A stretch of DNA of 64,000 nt from Hahellaceae bacterium (GTDB lineage Bacteria; Pseudomonadota; Gammaproteobacteria; Pseudomonadales; Oleiphilaceae). The position numbers and the translations under genes were made by a program. Below the pieces are notes generated by a model. It saw only the letters and a list, made by a program, of their open reading frames with translations. It did no database searches and was not told the origin of the DNA. The stretch lies in contig JADGDV010000021.1 in the NCBI GenBank assembly GCA_016744695.1, positions 1-64,000 of the forward strand, given 5' to 3'. This document shows positions 38,569 through 47,663 of this stretch, piece after piece. Numbering within the stretch: position 1 is the stretch's first letter; every line of letters begins with the position of its first letter.

Positions 38569-39225
38569 ATGGCTAATTTTATGACCACAACGATAAGAAC
38601 ACTTAACACTAGTATTATTTTGAGCATGATATTCTTTACTTCAATGATAAAAGCAGATGAAGCAACTTTGTCGCTAATCAAGCGACTCGAAAAACTACAA
38701 TCTATAGAAGCTAATTTTATACAGTATGTAGTCGATAAGGCAGGCACTGAAGTTCAGGAGAGCCGGGGTCTGTTAAAGGCAAAGCGACCAGGGCTTTTTT
38801 ATTGGCACACCGAACCGCCTTTAGAGCAGGTTATTGTTTCTGACGGGAAGAATGTCATTGTTTATGATCCTGATCTTGAGCAAGCGACGGTTCAACAAGT
38901 ATCGGAGCAATTATCAAATACACCCGCGCTATTGTTTAGTGGAGATGTTAAATCATTAGGTGATAGCTATGTGGTGCATCACAAACAATGGGATGACACT
39001 ATTAATCAATATATATTGATGCCTAAGAGTGAGGAGTCTTTATTTGAATCCCTTAGATTACGTTTCGACAATGATGTATTAGTAGAGATGCGTCTTAGTG
39101 ATTCATTAGGCCAAAAAAGTACGATTGGCTTTAATGACGCAAAAATTAATACCGGACTGAAAGACGATGCATTTGAATTTATCATTCCTGAAGGGACTGA
39201 TGTTATTCGAGAATTAGCTCAGTAA
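38569..39225 (+). CDS. lolA: Outer-membrane lipoprotein carrier LolA
   Basis: A 218-residue periplasmic protein. Signal peptide ends near SMIKA-DE. The mature part has L[10 protein letters not shown], [14 protein letters not shown] and [21 protein letters not shown], the LolA pattern. It carries lipoproteins released by LolCDE across the periplasm to LolB. ftsK-lolA-rarA is the conserved order. ATG 38581 is an alternative start. Its stop overlaps the rarA start (TAATG). Confidence 0.93.
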   Translation: MANFMTTTIRTLNTSIILSMIFFTSMIKADEATLSLIKRLEKLQSIEANFIQYVVDKAGTEVQESRGLLKAKRPGLFYWHTEPPLEQVIVSDGKNVIVYDPDLEQATVQQVSEQLSNTPALLFSGDVKSLGDSYVVHHKQWDDTINQYILMPKSEESLFESLRLRFDNDVLVEMRLSDSLGQKSTIGFNDAKINTGLKDDAFEFIIPEGTDVIRELAQ

Positions 39226-40577
39226 TGGTCTTAGGTTCAGGTAATGACATGTTTACCGATGCCCCTTTGCACCAGCCCTTAGCTTCACGTATGCGGCCAA
39301 GAAACCTAAGTGAGTATATTGGCCAAGAACATATTTTAGGTACCGGTAAACCTCTAAGGGTGGCTGTAGAGAAGGGCGTATTACACTCCATGATTTTGTG
39401 GGGGCCGCCTGGCGTAGGTAAAACTAGCTTCGCCCGTCTGCTGGCAGAAGGTTGTGAAGCCCACTTTGAAACGTTATCAGCCGTTTTAAGTGGTGTAAAA
39501 GATATACGTGCCGCCATAGAGCGCGCAAAAAATCATAGAAGTATTAATAATAAAGATACTATCCTCTTTGTTGATGAAATTCATCGTTTTAACAAGTCCC
39601 AGCAAGACGCATTTTTACCTTATGTTGAAGATGGCACTGTCATTTTTGTAGGGGCAACCACTGAAAATCCCTCTTTCGAATTAAATAACGCCTTATTGTC
39701 TCGAGCGCGAGTTTATCTTCTAAAAAAATTGTCTGTAGAGTCTTTAGTCCAGTTGCTAAGTAACGCACTTAATGACACCAGAGGGTTAGTAAAAGAAAAC
39801 ATCCAAATTGATGCATCCTTACTTGAACTCATTGCAAAAAGTGCAGATGGGGATGCTAGAAAAACGCTCAATATACTTGAGATTGCCTCTGATCTGGCTG
39901 AAGAATCTGACAGTCATAAAACCATATCAAAATCTGTGCTAAAAGAAGTTATGCAATCATCATTACGTAACTTTGACAAGGGTGGGGATATTTTTTATGA
40001 GCAAATTTCTGCGTTACACAAGTCTGTAAGAGGCTCAGACCCAGATGCGGCGCTGTATTGGTATGTAAGAATGCTTGATGGGGGGTGTGATCCTCTTTAC
40101 ATTGCAAGACGTGTCGTTAGAATGGCGAGTGAGGAAATAGGTAATGCTGACCCACGCGCATTGCAGCTTGCCTTAAATGCGTGGGACACTCAGCAGCGTT
40201 TGGGTGCACCTGAAGGTGAGCTAACTATTGCACAAGCGATTATTTATCTTTCAGTAGCGGCAAAAAGTAATGCTGTTTATACCGCATATAATAAGTGCAG
40301 GGCGGATGTTAAAGACCAGCCAGATTATGATGTGCCTGTACATTTAAGAAATGCACCGACACATTTAATGAAAGATTTAGGCTTTGGGCAAGAATATCGT
40401 TATGCCCATGATGAGGCTAATGCTTTTGCTGCGGGAGAAGTTTATCTTCCTGAAGCATTAAGCGGAACGGTTTATTACAACCCTGTAGAAAGGGGAATGG
40501 AAACAAAAATAGCCGATAAGTTAAAGTGGCTAAGCGAACAAAATAGAAATAGTAAGAAGCGTCGGTATTTATCGTGA
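39225..40577 (+). CDS. rarA: Replication-associated recombination AAA+ ATPase RarA
   Basis: A 450-residue AAA+ protein. [20 protein letters not shown] is the typical start (about 17-36). Walker A is [12 protein letters not shown] (about 63-74), Walker [18 protein letters not shown] (about 112-128), and sensor 1 is [10 protein letters not shown]. The C-terminal clamp-loader-like domain follows. RarA/MgsA acts at stalled forks with SSB. ATG 39249 ([10 protein letters not shown]) matches Pseudomonas N-termini and has AGG 7 bases upstream, so it may be the real start. Confidence 0.96.
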   Translation: MVLGSGNDMFTDAPLHQPLASRMRPRNLSEYIGQEHILGTGKPLRVAVEKGVLHSMILWGPPGVGKTSFARLLAEGCEAHFETLSAVLSGVKDIRAAIERAKNHRSINNKDTILFVDEIHRFNKSQQDAFLPYVEDGTVIFVGATTENPSFELNNALLSRARVYLLKKLSVESLVQLLSNALNDTRGLVKENIQIDASLLELIAKSADGDARKTLNILEIASDLAEESDSHKTISKSVLKEVMQSSLRNFDKGGDIFYEQISALHKSVRGSDPDAALYWYVRMLDGGCDPLYIARRVVRMASEEIGNADPRALQLALNAWDTQQRLGAPEGELTIAQAIIYLSVAAKSNAVYTAYNKCRADVKDQPDYDVPVHLRNAPTHLMKDLGFGQEYRYAHDEANAFAAGEVYLPEALSGTVYYNPVERGMETKIADKLKWLSEQNRNSKKRRYLS

Positions 40578-40587
40578 GTGAGCAACT

Positions 40588-40962
40588 ATGTATCAAATAA
40601 TGGCAATAGCAATCGGCGGCGCATTAGGGGCCGTATCCAGATACCTCGTGATTGGTTTAGTCACTGACTGGCTGGGGAAAAGCTTCCCTTACGGCACCTT
40701 GATTGTGAATGTATTAGGGTCATTTCTCATCGGTATTTTATATGTGGTTGTCGTACAAAAAATGCATGTGTCACCTGAATTAAAATCCATAATGGTGGTC
40801 GGGTTTTTAGGGGCGTTTACAACGTTTTCTACCTTTTCTCTGGAAGCATTTAATTTTATTAATGAAGGCTTAGTGTTAAATGCTATTACCTACATACTAA
40901 GCTCCGTTATACTATGCATAATTTCTGTTTGGGCAGGTGTTTCAGCCGCTAAGTTAATATAA
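40588..40962 (+). CDS. crcB: Fluoride channel Fluc/CrcB
   Basis: A 124-residue membrane protein with four helices. IGGALGAVSRYLV (about 8-20), P-Y-G-T-L-I-V-N-V-L-G-S-F (34-46) and GFLGAFTTFSTFSLEA (about 72-87) are the CrcB signatures; the Phe and Thr residues of the last line the fluoride pore. It exports fluoride as a dual-topology dimer. It lies in the usual place between rarA and serS. No fluoride riboswitch is visible in the 10-bp gap upstream. Confidence 0.95.
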   Translation: MYQIMAIAIGGALGAVSRYLVIGLVTDWLGKSFPYGTLIVNVLGSFLIGILYVVVVQKMHVSPELKSIMVVGFLGAFTTFSTFSLEAFNFINEGLVLNAITYILSSVILCIISVWAGVSAAKLI

Positions 40963-40991
40963 TGGCCATGCTTTAAACCGACCACAGATAA

Positions 40992-42338
<1,347 letters not shown>

Positions 42339-42370
42339 TTTACGATTACCGAGTTAATTCTACTTCTTAT

Positions 42371-42403
42371 TTTGTCATCCCCGCGTAGGCGGGGGGCCAG
42401 CGT
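42371..42403. repeat. Short GC-rich palindromic repeat (GTCATCCCCGCG type)
   Basis: TTGTCATCCCCGCGTAGGCGGGG resembles the GTCATCCCCGCGNAGGCGGGGATCCAG repeats scattered in many bacterial genomes. CCCCGC (42379-42384) pairs with GCGGGG (42389-42394) around GTAG. It is much more GC-rich than its flanks. Only one copy is seen in this window. Confidence 0.65.
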
Positions 42404-42424
42404 CTAATAATGTAGCTTCAGTCT

Positions 42425-43801
42425 ATGGATTTTTTACCGCTTTTTTTCAACCTAAACAATGCTTCAACACTGGTTGTTGGAAGTGGTGATTCAGCCTCAA
42501 GAAAAGTTGAGTTACTTCTCAAGGCTGGTGCTAAAGTTAATTTATGTGCAGTGCAGCCCGTTAAGTCGTTACAGCTGTTAATAGATAATGCTGAAATAAG
42601 ATTGGTTGCTTCCGTATTTGTACCTGAGTTATTGGATAACATTGTTTTAGTGGTTACAGCAAACCCTGAACAAGCACTGGATGATCATGTAGCCGCTTTA
42701 GCCAAGGCTCGAAATTTACCTGTAAATGTCGTTAGTCATGCTGATAAAAGCACCTTTATATTTCCCTCTATTATTGATCGCTCGCCTATTATAGCTGCAG
42801 TATCGAGTAGTGGTTCATTGCCTGTACTTGCTCGCTTATTACGTAGTCGGCTTGAATCAAGTATTCCACAGTCATTTGGGCGATTAGCCGAAGTGGCAGG
42901 TAATTACCGTGAGCAGGTAAAAAATAAATTTCCAGATGTTAATCAACGTCGAAAATTTTGGGAACATCATTTAGAAGGTCTTTTTGCTGAAAAAGTATTC
43001 TCAGGGCATGAAGGTGAGTCAGCAAAAATAATAGAAGCGTCCTTAAATGAAGATGCATTTACACCTGAGGGGGAGGTTTATCTAGTTGGTGCAGGCCCTG
43101 GTGACCCTGATTTATTAACTTTTAAAGCACTAAGGTTGATGCGTCAGGCAGATATAGTCTTATTTGATCGGCTGGTTTCACCTGCAATACTTGATCTTGT
43201 AAGGTCGGATGCTGAAAGAGTGGATGTTGGTAAAGAGAGAGCAAATCACACTCTACCTCAACAAGAAATTAACGCATTACTTGTTACCTTAGCCAAGCAA
43301 GGTAAACGTGTTTTAAGACTAAAAGGTGGAGACCCTTTCATTTTTGGTCGTGGAGGGGAAGAAATTGACCGTCTGAGTGATGAGGGTATTTCTTTTCAGG
43401 TTGTTCCTGGTATTACGGCTGCTTCTGGATGCTCCTCTTATGCGGGAATCCCTTTAACCCATAGAGACTATTCTCAGTCAGTACGGTTTATTACAGGGCA
43501 TTTAAAAGATGATACCTGTAATTTACCCTGGGTTGATTATGTTCAGGCAAACCAGACATTGGTTTTTTATATGGGCTTGGTAGGTTTAGGGGTTATCTGT
43601 AAGCAATTGATAGCTAATGGCATGTCTTCTGAAATGCCTATAGCGTTGGTTTCTAAAGGAACTACAAAAGAACAAAAGGTTATTACAGGTACATTAACTA
43701 CAATGCCTGAGCTTGTTAAAATAGAAAAGGTAAAGGCGCCGACGTTAATAATTATTGGTGAAGTTGTTAATCTACGTAAAAAGCTTCGCTGGATGGACTA
43801 A
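42425..43801 (+). CDS. cysG: Sirohaem synthase CysG (bifunctional), with altered dehydrogenase site
   Basis: A 458-residue fusion aligned without gaps to E. coli CysG through residue 120. The N-terminal precorrin-2 dehydrogenase/ferrochelatase module has VVGSGDSASRK where E. coli has VGGGDVAERK. At the position of E. coli catalytic Asp104 it reads Ser (N-V-V-S-H-A-D-K, codon AGT 42734-42736). The Ser128-equivalent is kept (AAVSSSGS). The C-terminal uroporphyrinogen-III methyltransferase (from VYLVGAGPGDPDLLT, about 219) looks intact: G-G-D-P-F-I-F-G-R-G-G-E-E and GITAASGCSSYAGIPLTHR. Dehydrogenase/chelatase activity is therefore in doubt. Confidence 0.93.
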   Translation: MDFLPLFFNLNNASTLVVGSGDSASRKVELLLKAGAKVNLCAVQPVKSLQLLIDNAEIRLVASVFVPELLDNIVLVVTANPEQALDDHVAALAKARNLPVNVVSHADKSTFIFPSIIDRSPIIAAVSSSGSLPVLARLLRSRLESSIPQSFGRLAEVAGNYREQVKNKFPDVNQRRKFWEHHLEGLFAEKVFSGHEGESAKIIEASLNEDAFTPEGEVYLVGAGPGDPDLLTFKALRLMRQADIVLFDRLVSPAILDLVRSDAERVDVGKERANHTLPQQEINALLVTLAKQGKRVLRLKGGDPFIFGRGGEEIDRLSDEGISFQVVPGITAASGCSSYAGIPLTHRDYSQSVRFITGHLKDDTCNLPWVDYVQANQTLVFYMGLVGLGVICKQLIANGMSSEMPIALVSKGTTKEQKVITGTLTTMPELVKIEKVKAPTLIIIGEVVNLRKKLRWMD

Positions 43802-43828
43802 TTAAGTTTTAGATTGTTTACTAAAACA

Positions 43829-43856
43829 AAAAAAGCGCCAATGGGCGCTTTTTTTG
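43829..43856. terminator. Bidirectional terminator between cysG and DAHP synthase
   Basis: AAAAAAAGCGCC pairs with GGCGCTTTTTTT around AATG (43829-43855). The A-run and T-run serve both convergent genes. Confidence 0.9.
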
Positions 43857-43868
43857 ATGAAAGATATC

Positions 43869-44936
43869 TTATCTATTAGGTAAGACATCTTTTAATTTAG
43901 CACGCATCTCTTTAAGCGTCTTTTCGGTTGTATCCCAATCAATACATGCATCAGTCACAGACACACCATACTCTAGCTCAGCGAGATCTTTAGGGATTGA
44001 TTGATTACCAAAGTTAAGGTTACTTTCAATCATTAAACCAATAATTGATTTGTTGCCTTCGAGTATTTGATGGGCTACATCTTGAACAACCAAAGGTTGT
44101 AAATTAGCATCTTTATTGGAGTTTGCATGACTGCAATCAACCATTATATTCTTAGCTAGACCTGTTTTATCTAGTTGCTGTTCACACAATGCGATGTTCA
44201 CAGAATCATAATTCTGTTTCCCACCACCGCCACGAAGAACAATGTGTGAGTGAGCATTACCTTTAGTGCGAATAATAGCTACTTGACCTTCTTGGTTTAT
44301 TCCAAGAAAACGGTGAGGATGAGCAACAGACCTTAGCGCGTTAGTAGCAACATCAAGTCCACCGTCTGTGCCATTCTTAAATCCAATAGCAACAGATAAG
44401 CCACTGCTCATTTCTCTATGTGTTTGAGATTCAGTTGTACGGGCGCCGATAGCACTCCAGCTAATGGTGTCTTGTAAATACTGAGGTGATATAGGGTCAA
44501 GGGCCTCTGTTGCTGTAGGAAGTCCAATTTCAGCAACATCCATCAAAAGCTGACGACCAATATGAAGACCTTCTTCAATTTGAAAAGAGTCATCTAAATG
44601 AGGGTCGTTAATAAGGCCTTTCCAACCTACTGTTGTGCGAGGCTTTTCAAAATAAACCCTCATAACAAGTACTAGCGTATCACTTACTTCATCGGCCAGT
44701 TTTTTAAGTTTTAGTGCATACTCTTTTGCTGCTTTAATATCATGAATAGAGCAGGGGCCAACAACAACAAAAAGTCGATGATCTTTACGATCTAAAATAT
44801 TGTTAATAACCGTTCTGCCATTCTCAATAGTTTGAGCAGCAGATTCAGTGAGAGGGATATCTAATTTAAGTTTTTCAGGTGTGATTAAAATATCCTGACT
44901 AGCGACATTAACGTTATCTAGAGAAGAGGTGTTCAT
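43869..44936 (-). CDS. aroF: 3-deoxy-7-phosphoheptulonate (DAHP) synthase, class I
   Basis: A 355-residue type I-alpha enzyme condensing PEP and erythrose 4-phosphate. VVVGPCSIHDIKAA (about 57-70) holds a metal-binding Cys, and KPRTTVGWKGLINDP (about 98-112), G-A-R-T-T-E-S-Q-T-H-R and DCSHANSNKD complete the family pattern. Feedback specificity (Tyr, Phe or Trp) cannot be read safely, so the aroF symbol is provisional. It is monocistronic between two terminators. A TGTAA...TTACA inverted pair at 44953-44978 lies just upstream of the start. Confidence 0.93.
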   Translation of the reverse strand: MNTSSLDNVNVASQDILITPEKLKLDIPLTESAAQTIENGRTVINNILDRKDHRLFVVVGPCSIHDIKAAKEYALKLKKLADEVSDTLVLVMRVYFEKPRTTVGWKGLINDPHLDDSFQIEEGLHIGRQLLMDVAEIGLPTATEALDPISPQYLQDTISWSAIGARTTESQTHREMSSGLSVAIGFKNGTDGGLDVATNALRSVAHPHRFLGINQEGQVAIIRTKGNAHSHIVLRGGGGKQNYDSVNIALCEQQLDKTGLAKNIMVDCSHANSNKDANLQPLVVQDVAHQILEGNKSIIGLMIESNLNFGNQSIPKDLAELEYGVSVTDACIDWDTTEKTLKEMRAKLKDVLPNR

Positions 44937-45079
44937 TGGTTCTAATCTCAGTTGTAAGAAAAATTTAGTATTTTTACACTAACGCAACATTTAAGTTACG
45001 TCAGATGTGCGTAATAAAAAGTGTTTATATGTTGCTTTATTCAATTACGTTTTGCAACGGATCACATCAAGGAAAGGTA

Positions 45080-45107
45080 ATAAAAACCCGCCTTAAAGCG
45101 GGTTTAC
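45080..45107 (-). terminator. Intrinsic terminator of the 53-aa small gene
   Basis: AAACCCGC (45084-45091) pairs with GCGGGTTT (45098-45105). Read on the minus strand the stem is followed by TTTTTATT. It starts 6 bases beyond the stop codon of the small gene at 45113-45274. Confidence 0.85.
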
Positions 45108-45112
45108 TAAAA

Positions 45113-45274
45113 CTAATAGCTAATAACTTGAGGAAGGTAGGGGAACTCGTTAAGAGGTCGAGTATCATTTCTCCGATCAAATAACCTTCGTTCATCAACC
45201 GTGTTCTTATTCTTAGTTGTTAACTTAGAATATCTTCTATCATCTTCTCTGCGTTCAAAATTTAAATTATACAT
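45113..45274 (-). CDS. Small arginine- and aspartate-rich protein, 53 residues
   Basis: An ATG-to-TAG frame of 53 codons. AAGAGGG lies 5 bases upstream of the ATG, a TATAAT box about 37 bases upstream, and an intrinsic terminator 6 bases after the stop; together these mark a real gene. The protein is extremely polar: F-E-R-R-E-D-D-R-R-Y, then D-E-R-R-L-F-D-R-R-N-D, ending P-Y-L-P-Q-V-I-S-Y. There is no signal peptide, membrane helix or cysteine. The two RR/DRR blocks suggest a nucleic-acid- or protein-binding peptide. I do not recognise the family. It is transcribed divergently from the DUF1631-PilZ-GGDEF/EAL operon. The rest of the 520-bp gap (44937-45456) holds only the regulatory sites listed. 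Confidence 0.7.
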   Translation of the reverse strand: MYNLNFERREDDRRYSKLTTKNKNTVDERRLFDRRNDTRPLNEFPYLPQVISY

Positions 45275-45310
45275 AATAGCCCTCTTACTTTGCGTTTATC
45301 GGGTGTCTTA

Positions 45311-45348
45311 ATTATAACGTCAATTTAAAGATTGATTAAAAATTAATC
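45311..45348 (-). promoter_or_regulatory. Promoter and palindrome of the small gene
   Basis: On the minus strand a perfect TATAAT occurs at 45316-45311. A perfect inverted repeat, GATTAA-AAA-TTAATC (45334-45348), covers the expected -35 area, where the hexamer is poor. A weak -35 overlapped by a palindrome suggests a regulated promoter. It may also influence the divergent operon starting near 45457. Confidence 0.45.
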
Positions 45349-45456
45349 AGATTGTTTTGGATTAACAAAATACTACTAATAAACATAGGTTTCTAAAACG
45401 AATTTTATAAAGCGTACTATAATCCATGTATATATAGGCTATCCCTAAGTTAGGAT

Positions 45457-47259
45457 GTGTTGTCAGTTTTGTTGAGTATTGATCCTAAAACCAAGCTTTT
45501 AAGTGCAAAGGATTTAAGTGTGCCGCTAATCTCAGTAATTACTAAAGAATTACGTATTCCTGAGTTGAAATATGAAACTTCAAACACAGGTGAAACTGAA
45601 GAAACAATAAATAGTGTCTGTGATTTTTTACAAGAACATGCTGCCGCTAATCTTGGAGCATCACTCATTAAAACGTTTGAGCCATACAGTGATGCTTATA
45701 ATCTTTCGCCTCGCATTTACAATGCATTATTCGTTTGCGACAGGCTTGCGGATGTTTTTTACAGAAAGGCAAATATTGATGATTGTTTAAAGACTCAGTT
45801 AAGTAGTTGGCGTTTTGGTCTGGCAAGGATATTAATAAAATTTCCAGCATTATTAGAAACCGAAGAAAACCCTATTTTTTCGTTAGTTGATGAGATTTGT
45901 GCAGGTCAAATTGGTTGGACACCAGAACCAAAACGAGTGAGCCAGTTGGTTGTTGAGCGATTAATAGAAATTAACCATGTTATTAATTCACTTGATAGTG
46001 GTTCATACGAACCTTTTATAGAACTTAAAGAAAAATGGATATCTGAACAAGAAAAACAGACAACACGTTTGAGTTCATCGTTTGAACGTTTGATTAAGAC
46101 AGAGCAAGGGGCTGCAAGCTCTCGTTATGCTTCTCAGTTTAGCCAATTTACGCTTCATAGCCTAACTCAAAATAAGTCTTTACCAGAGCCTATATGCCAA
46201 TTTTTAAGTACATCGTGGCTAAATATACTTCGATGTACTTTACTCAGAAATGAAAAAAATCAATGGGACAAAGCAGAAGAGTTAACTCGACGGTTTGTTT
46301 TAATTTTTTCGGCAAAATCGACACAAAATCGAGACTCCTTATTTGGTATGGCTGAGGGTTTGGTTGATGAAATGGCAGAGATCACGAGTGGCGTAGGTAT
46401 AGAAACGGCTAATGAAGATTGGGAGTCAATACAAAAACAACTCATTATGATGCTTCAGGGAAGTCCTGTTAATAGTATTTCATTAAATGTTGAAGACAGT
46501 TATATTAATTTTAGTAATGAAATAACGTTCTCAAGTGAAGAGTTGGAAAAACTGCTTAATCAATGGTTTTTTATTAAACCCTTAGATCAATCTAGCGGTG
46601 AAGTGAACCGTTTGAAGTTTTCACAATATTTTTCTGATTCAAGAGAAATACTCTGGATGAATCATGCGGGAATGAAATCTATGATTATGTCTTGTGAGTC
46701 TTTTAAACAGCACACTTTAGCAGGTGAAATAAGGCCCATTCCTCCATGTTACCTATTGAGCCAGGTTTTCAGTGAAACCTTAAAAGGACTTAGTAAAGTT
46801 GCTAAGGCTCAAAATGATGCGAGAGAAAGAGCGAAAGTTAAAGCACAGGCCGAAGTAGAACAACTGAAAGCCGCTAAAGCGCAAGCCTTAGAAGAAGTTC
46901 GTTTAAAAAAATTAGAAGCGGATAAACGTCTAAATGAACAACGCTTGCAAGTAGCAGAAAAAAATAGGTTGATTCGGGAGCAAGCTGCTTTAAAAATTGC
47001 CAGTGAACTTACACTTGGTGCTTGGGTCTCAATTGTAAGTGATAAAGGTGTAGAAAATGAAAAATTTAAATTAGTCGTTAAAATTAATGCGACAGATAAA
47101 TTTATTTTTGTTGATAAAATTGGTTTGAAGAAAATAGAAATTAAAACCCCTGAACTTATTAAGCGCATGGTCAAAGGAGAGATCAAGGTACTTAATGATG
47201 GAGTGGTATTTGATGATACTCTAACAAGAGTTATTGGGGCTATTCGAGTTGGAAGATAA
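45457..47259 (+). CDS. DUF1631 family protein
   Basis: A 600-residue cytoplasmic protein. An N-terminal alpha-helical region (about 1-430) is followed by a charged coiled coil rich in A, K, E and R (about 438-510). The C-terminal conserved block L-T-L-G-A-W-V-S-I (about 518-526), K-F-I-F-V-D-K-I-G-L-K-K, and V-F-D-D-T-L-T-R-V-I match the end of DUF1631 proteins. Their role is unknown; they often sit near PilZ genes. It is shorter than the 700-800 residues common in the family. Start is uncertain: GTG 45457 is very close to AGGA, and TTG 45460 has better spacing. Confidence 0.75.
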   Translation: MLSVLLSIDPKTKLLSAKDLSVPLISVITKELRIPELKYETSNTGETEETINSVCDFLQEHAAANLGASLIKTFEPYSDAYNLSPRIYNALFVCDRLADVFYRKANIDDCLKTQLSSWRFGLARILIKFPALLETEENPIFSLVDEICAGQIGWTPEPKRVSQLVVERLIEINHVINSLDSGSYEPFIELKEKWISEQEKQTTRLSSSFERLIKTEQGAASSRYASQFSQFTLHSLTQNKSLPEPICQFLSTSWLNILRCTLLRNEKNQWDKAEELTRRFVLIFSAKSTQNRDSLFGMAEGLVDEMAEITSGVGIETANEDWESIQKQLIMMLQGSPVNSISLNVEDSYINFSNEITFSSEELEKLLNQWFFIKPLDQSSGEVNRLKFSQYFSDSREILWMNHAGMKSMIMSCESFKQHTLAGEIRPIPPCYLLSQVFSETLKGLSKVAKAQNDARERAKVKAQAEVEQLKAAKAQALEEVRLKKLEADKRLNEQRLQVAEKNRLIREQAALKIASELTLGAWVSIVSDKGVENEKFKLVVKINATDKFIFVDKIGLKKIEIKTPELIKRMVKGEIKVLNDGVVFDDTLTRVIGAIRVGR

Positions 47260-47269
47260 AAGGGGAGTC

Positions 47270-47662
47270 ATGGTGGATACGTTTGATATAAATAGCTTAA
47301 TAAGTGATGAGGAACGGCGTGAGGAAACACGACTTAACCGGTCTGCCGTTTTATACGTTGAGACCGTTTCTTCAACACCCGATAGCAATGATGGTCCAGT
47401 TGTTGTTGCATGTAAAACAGTCGATTTTTCTGCGAATGGCATTCAAGTTGAGATGGATACTGAGCTTACCGCAGGTGCTATTCATCAAATGGCATTAGAT
47501 TTACCTAATAGCAAAGAGCGTTTTCAGCTAACAGGTGAGGTTCGCTGGGTGAAGTTATTGGCTGCAAACAATAGGTATGTTGCTGGCATTATGTTATTTG
47601 ATTCGGAAGGAACTGAGATTATAGATTGGAAACTTGCAATCGCTAACTGGTTGAGCGATTAG
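47270..47662 (+). CDS. PilZ domain protein, cyclic-di-GMP-binding type
   Basis: 130 residues from ATG 47270; the frame is open from 47234. AGGGGAG at 47261-47267 is very close to it, so GTG 47273 may be used. Both cyclic-di-GMP motifs are intact: R-x-x-x-R in EERREETR near the N-terminus and D-F-S-A-N-G (DxSxxG) in the middle. V-R-W-V and Y-V-A-G-I-M-L-F finish the PilZ barrel. It starts 10 bases after the DUF1631 gene and ends 1 base before the GGDEF-EAL gene, so receptor and enzyme are made together. Confidence 0.9.
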   Translation: MVDTFDINSLISDEERREETRLNRSAVLYVETVSSTPDSNDGPVVVACKTVDFSANGIQVEMDTELTAGAIHQMALDLPNSKERFQLTGEVRWVKLLAANNRYVAGIMLFDSEGTEIIDWKLAIANWLSD

Positions 47663-47663
47663 C

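Noticed and set aside
40578-40587. Fluoride riboswitch for crcB
   Set aside because: Only 10 bases separate rarA and crcB, and no pseudoknot-like sequence is seen in the rarA end.
42339-42424. tRNA gene near serS/cysG
   Set aside because: The gap is only 86 bases, contains a GC-rich repeat, and lacks a T-loop or anticodon-stem pattern.
44953-44978. TyrR-like box before the DAHP synthase gene (TGTAA...TTACA)
   Set aside because: Spacing between half-sites is far longer than the TyrR consensus; kept only as a note.
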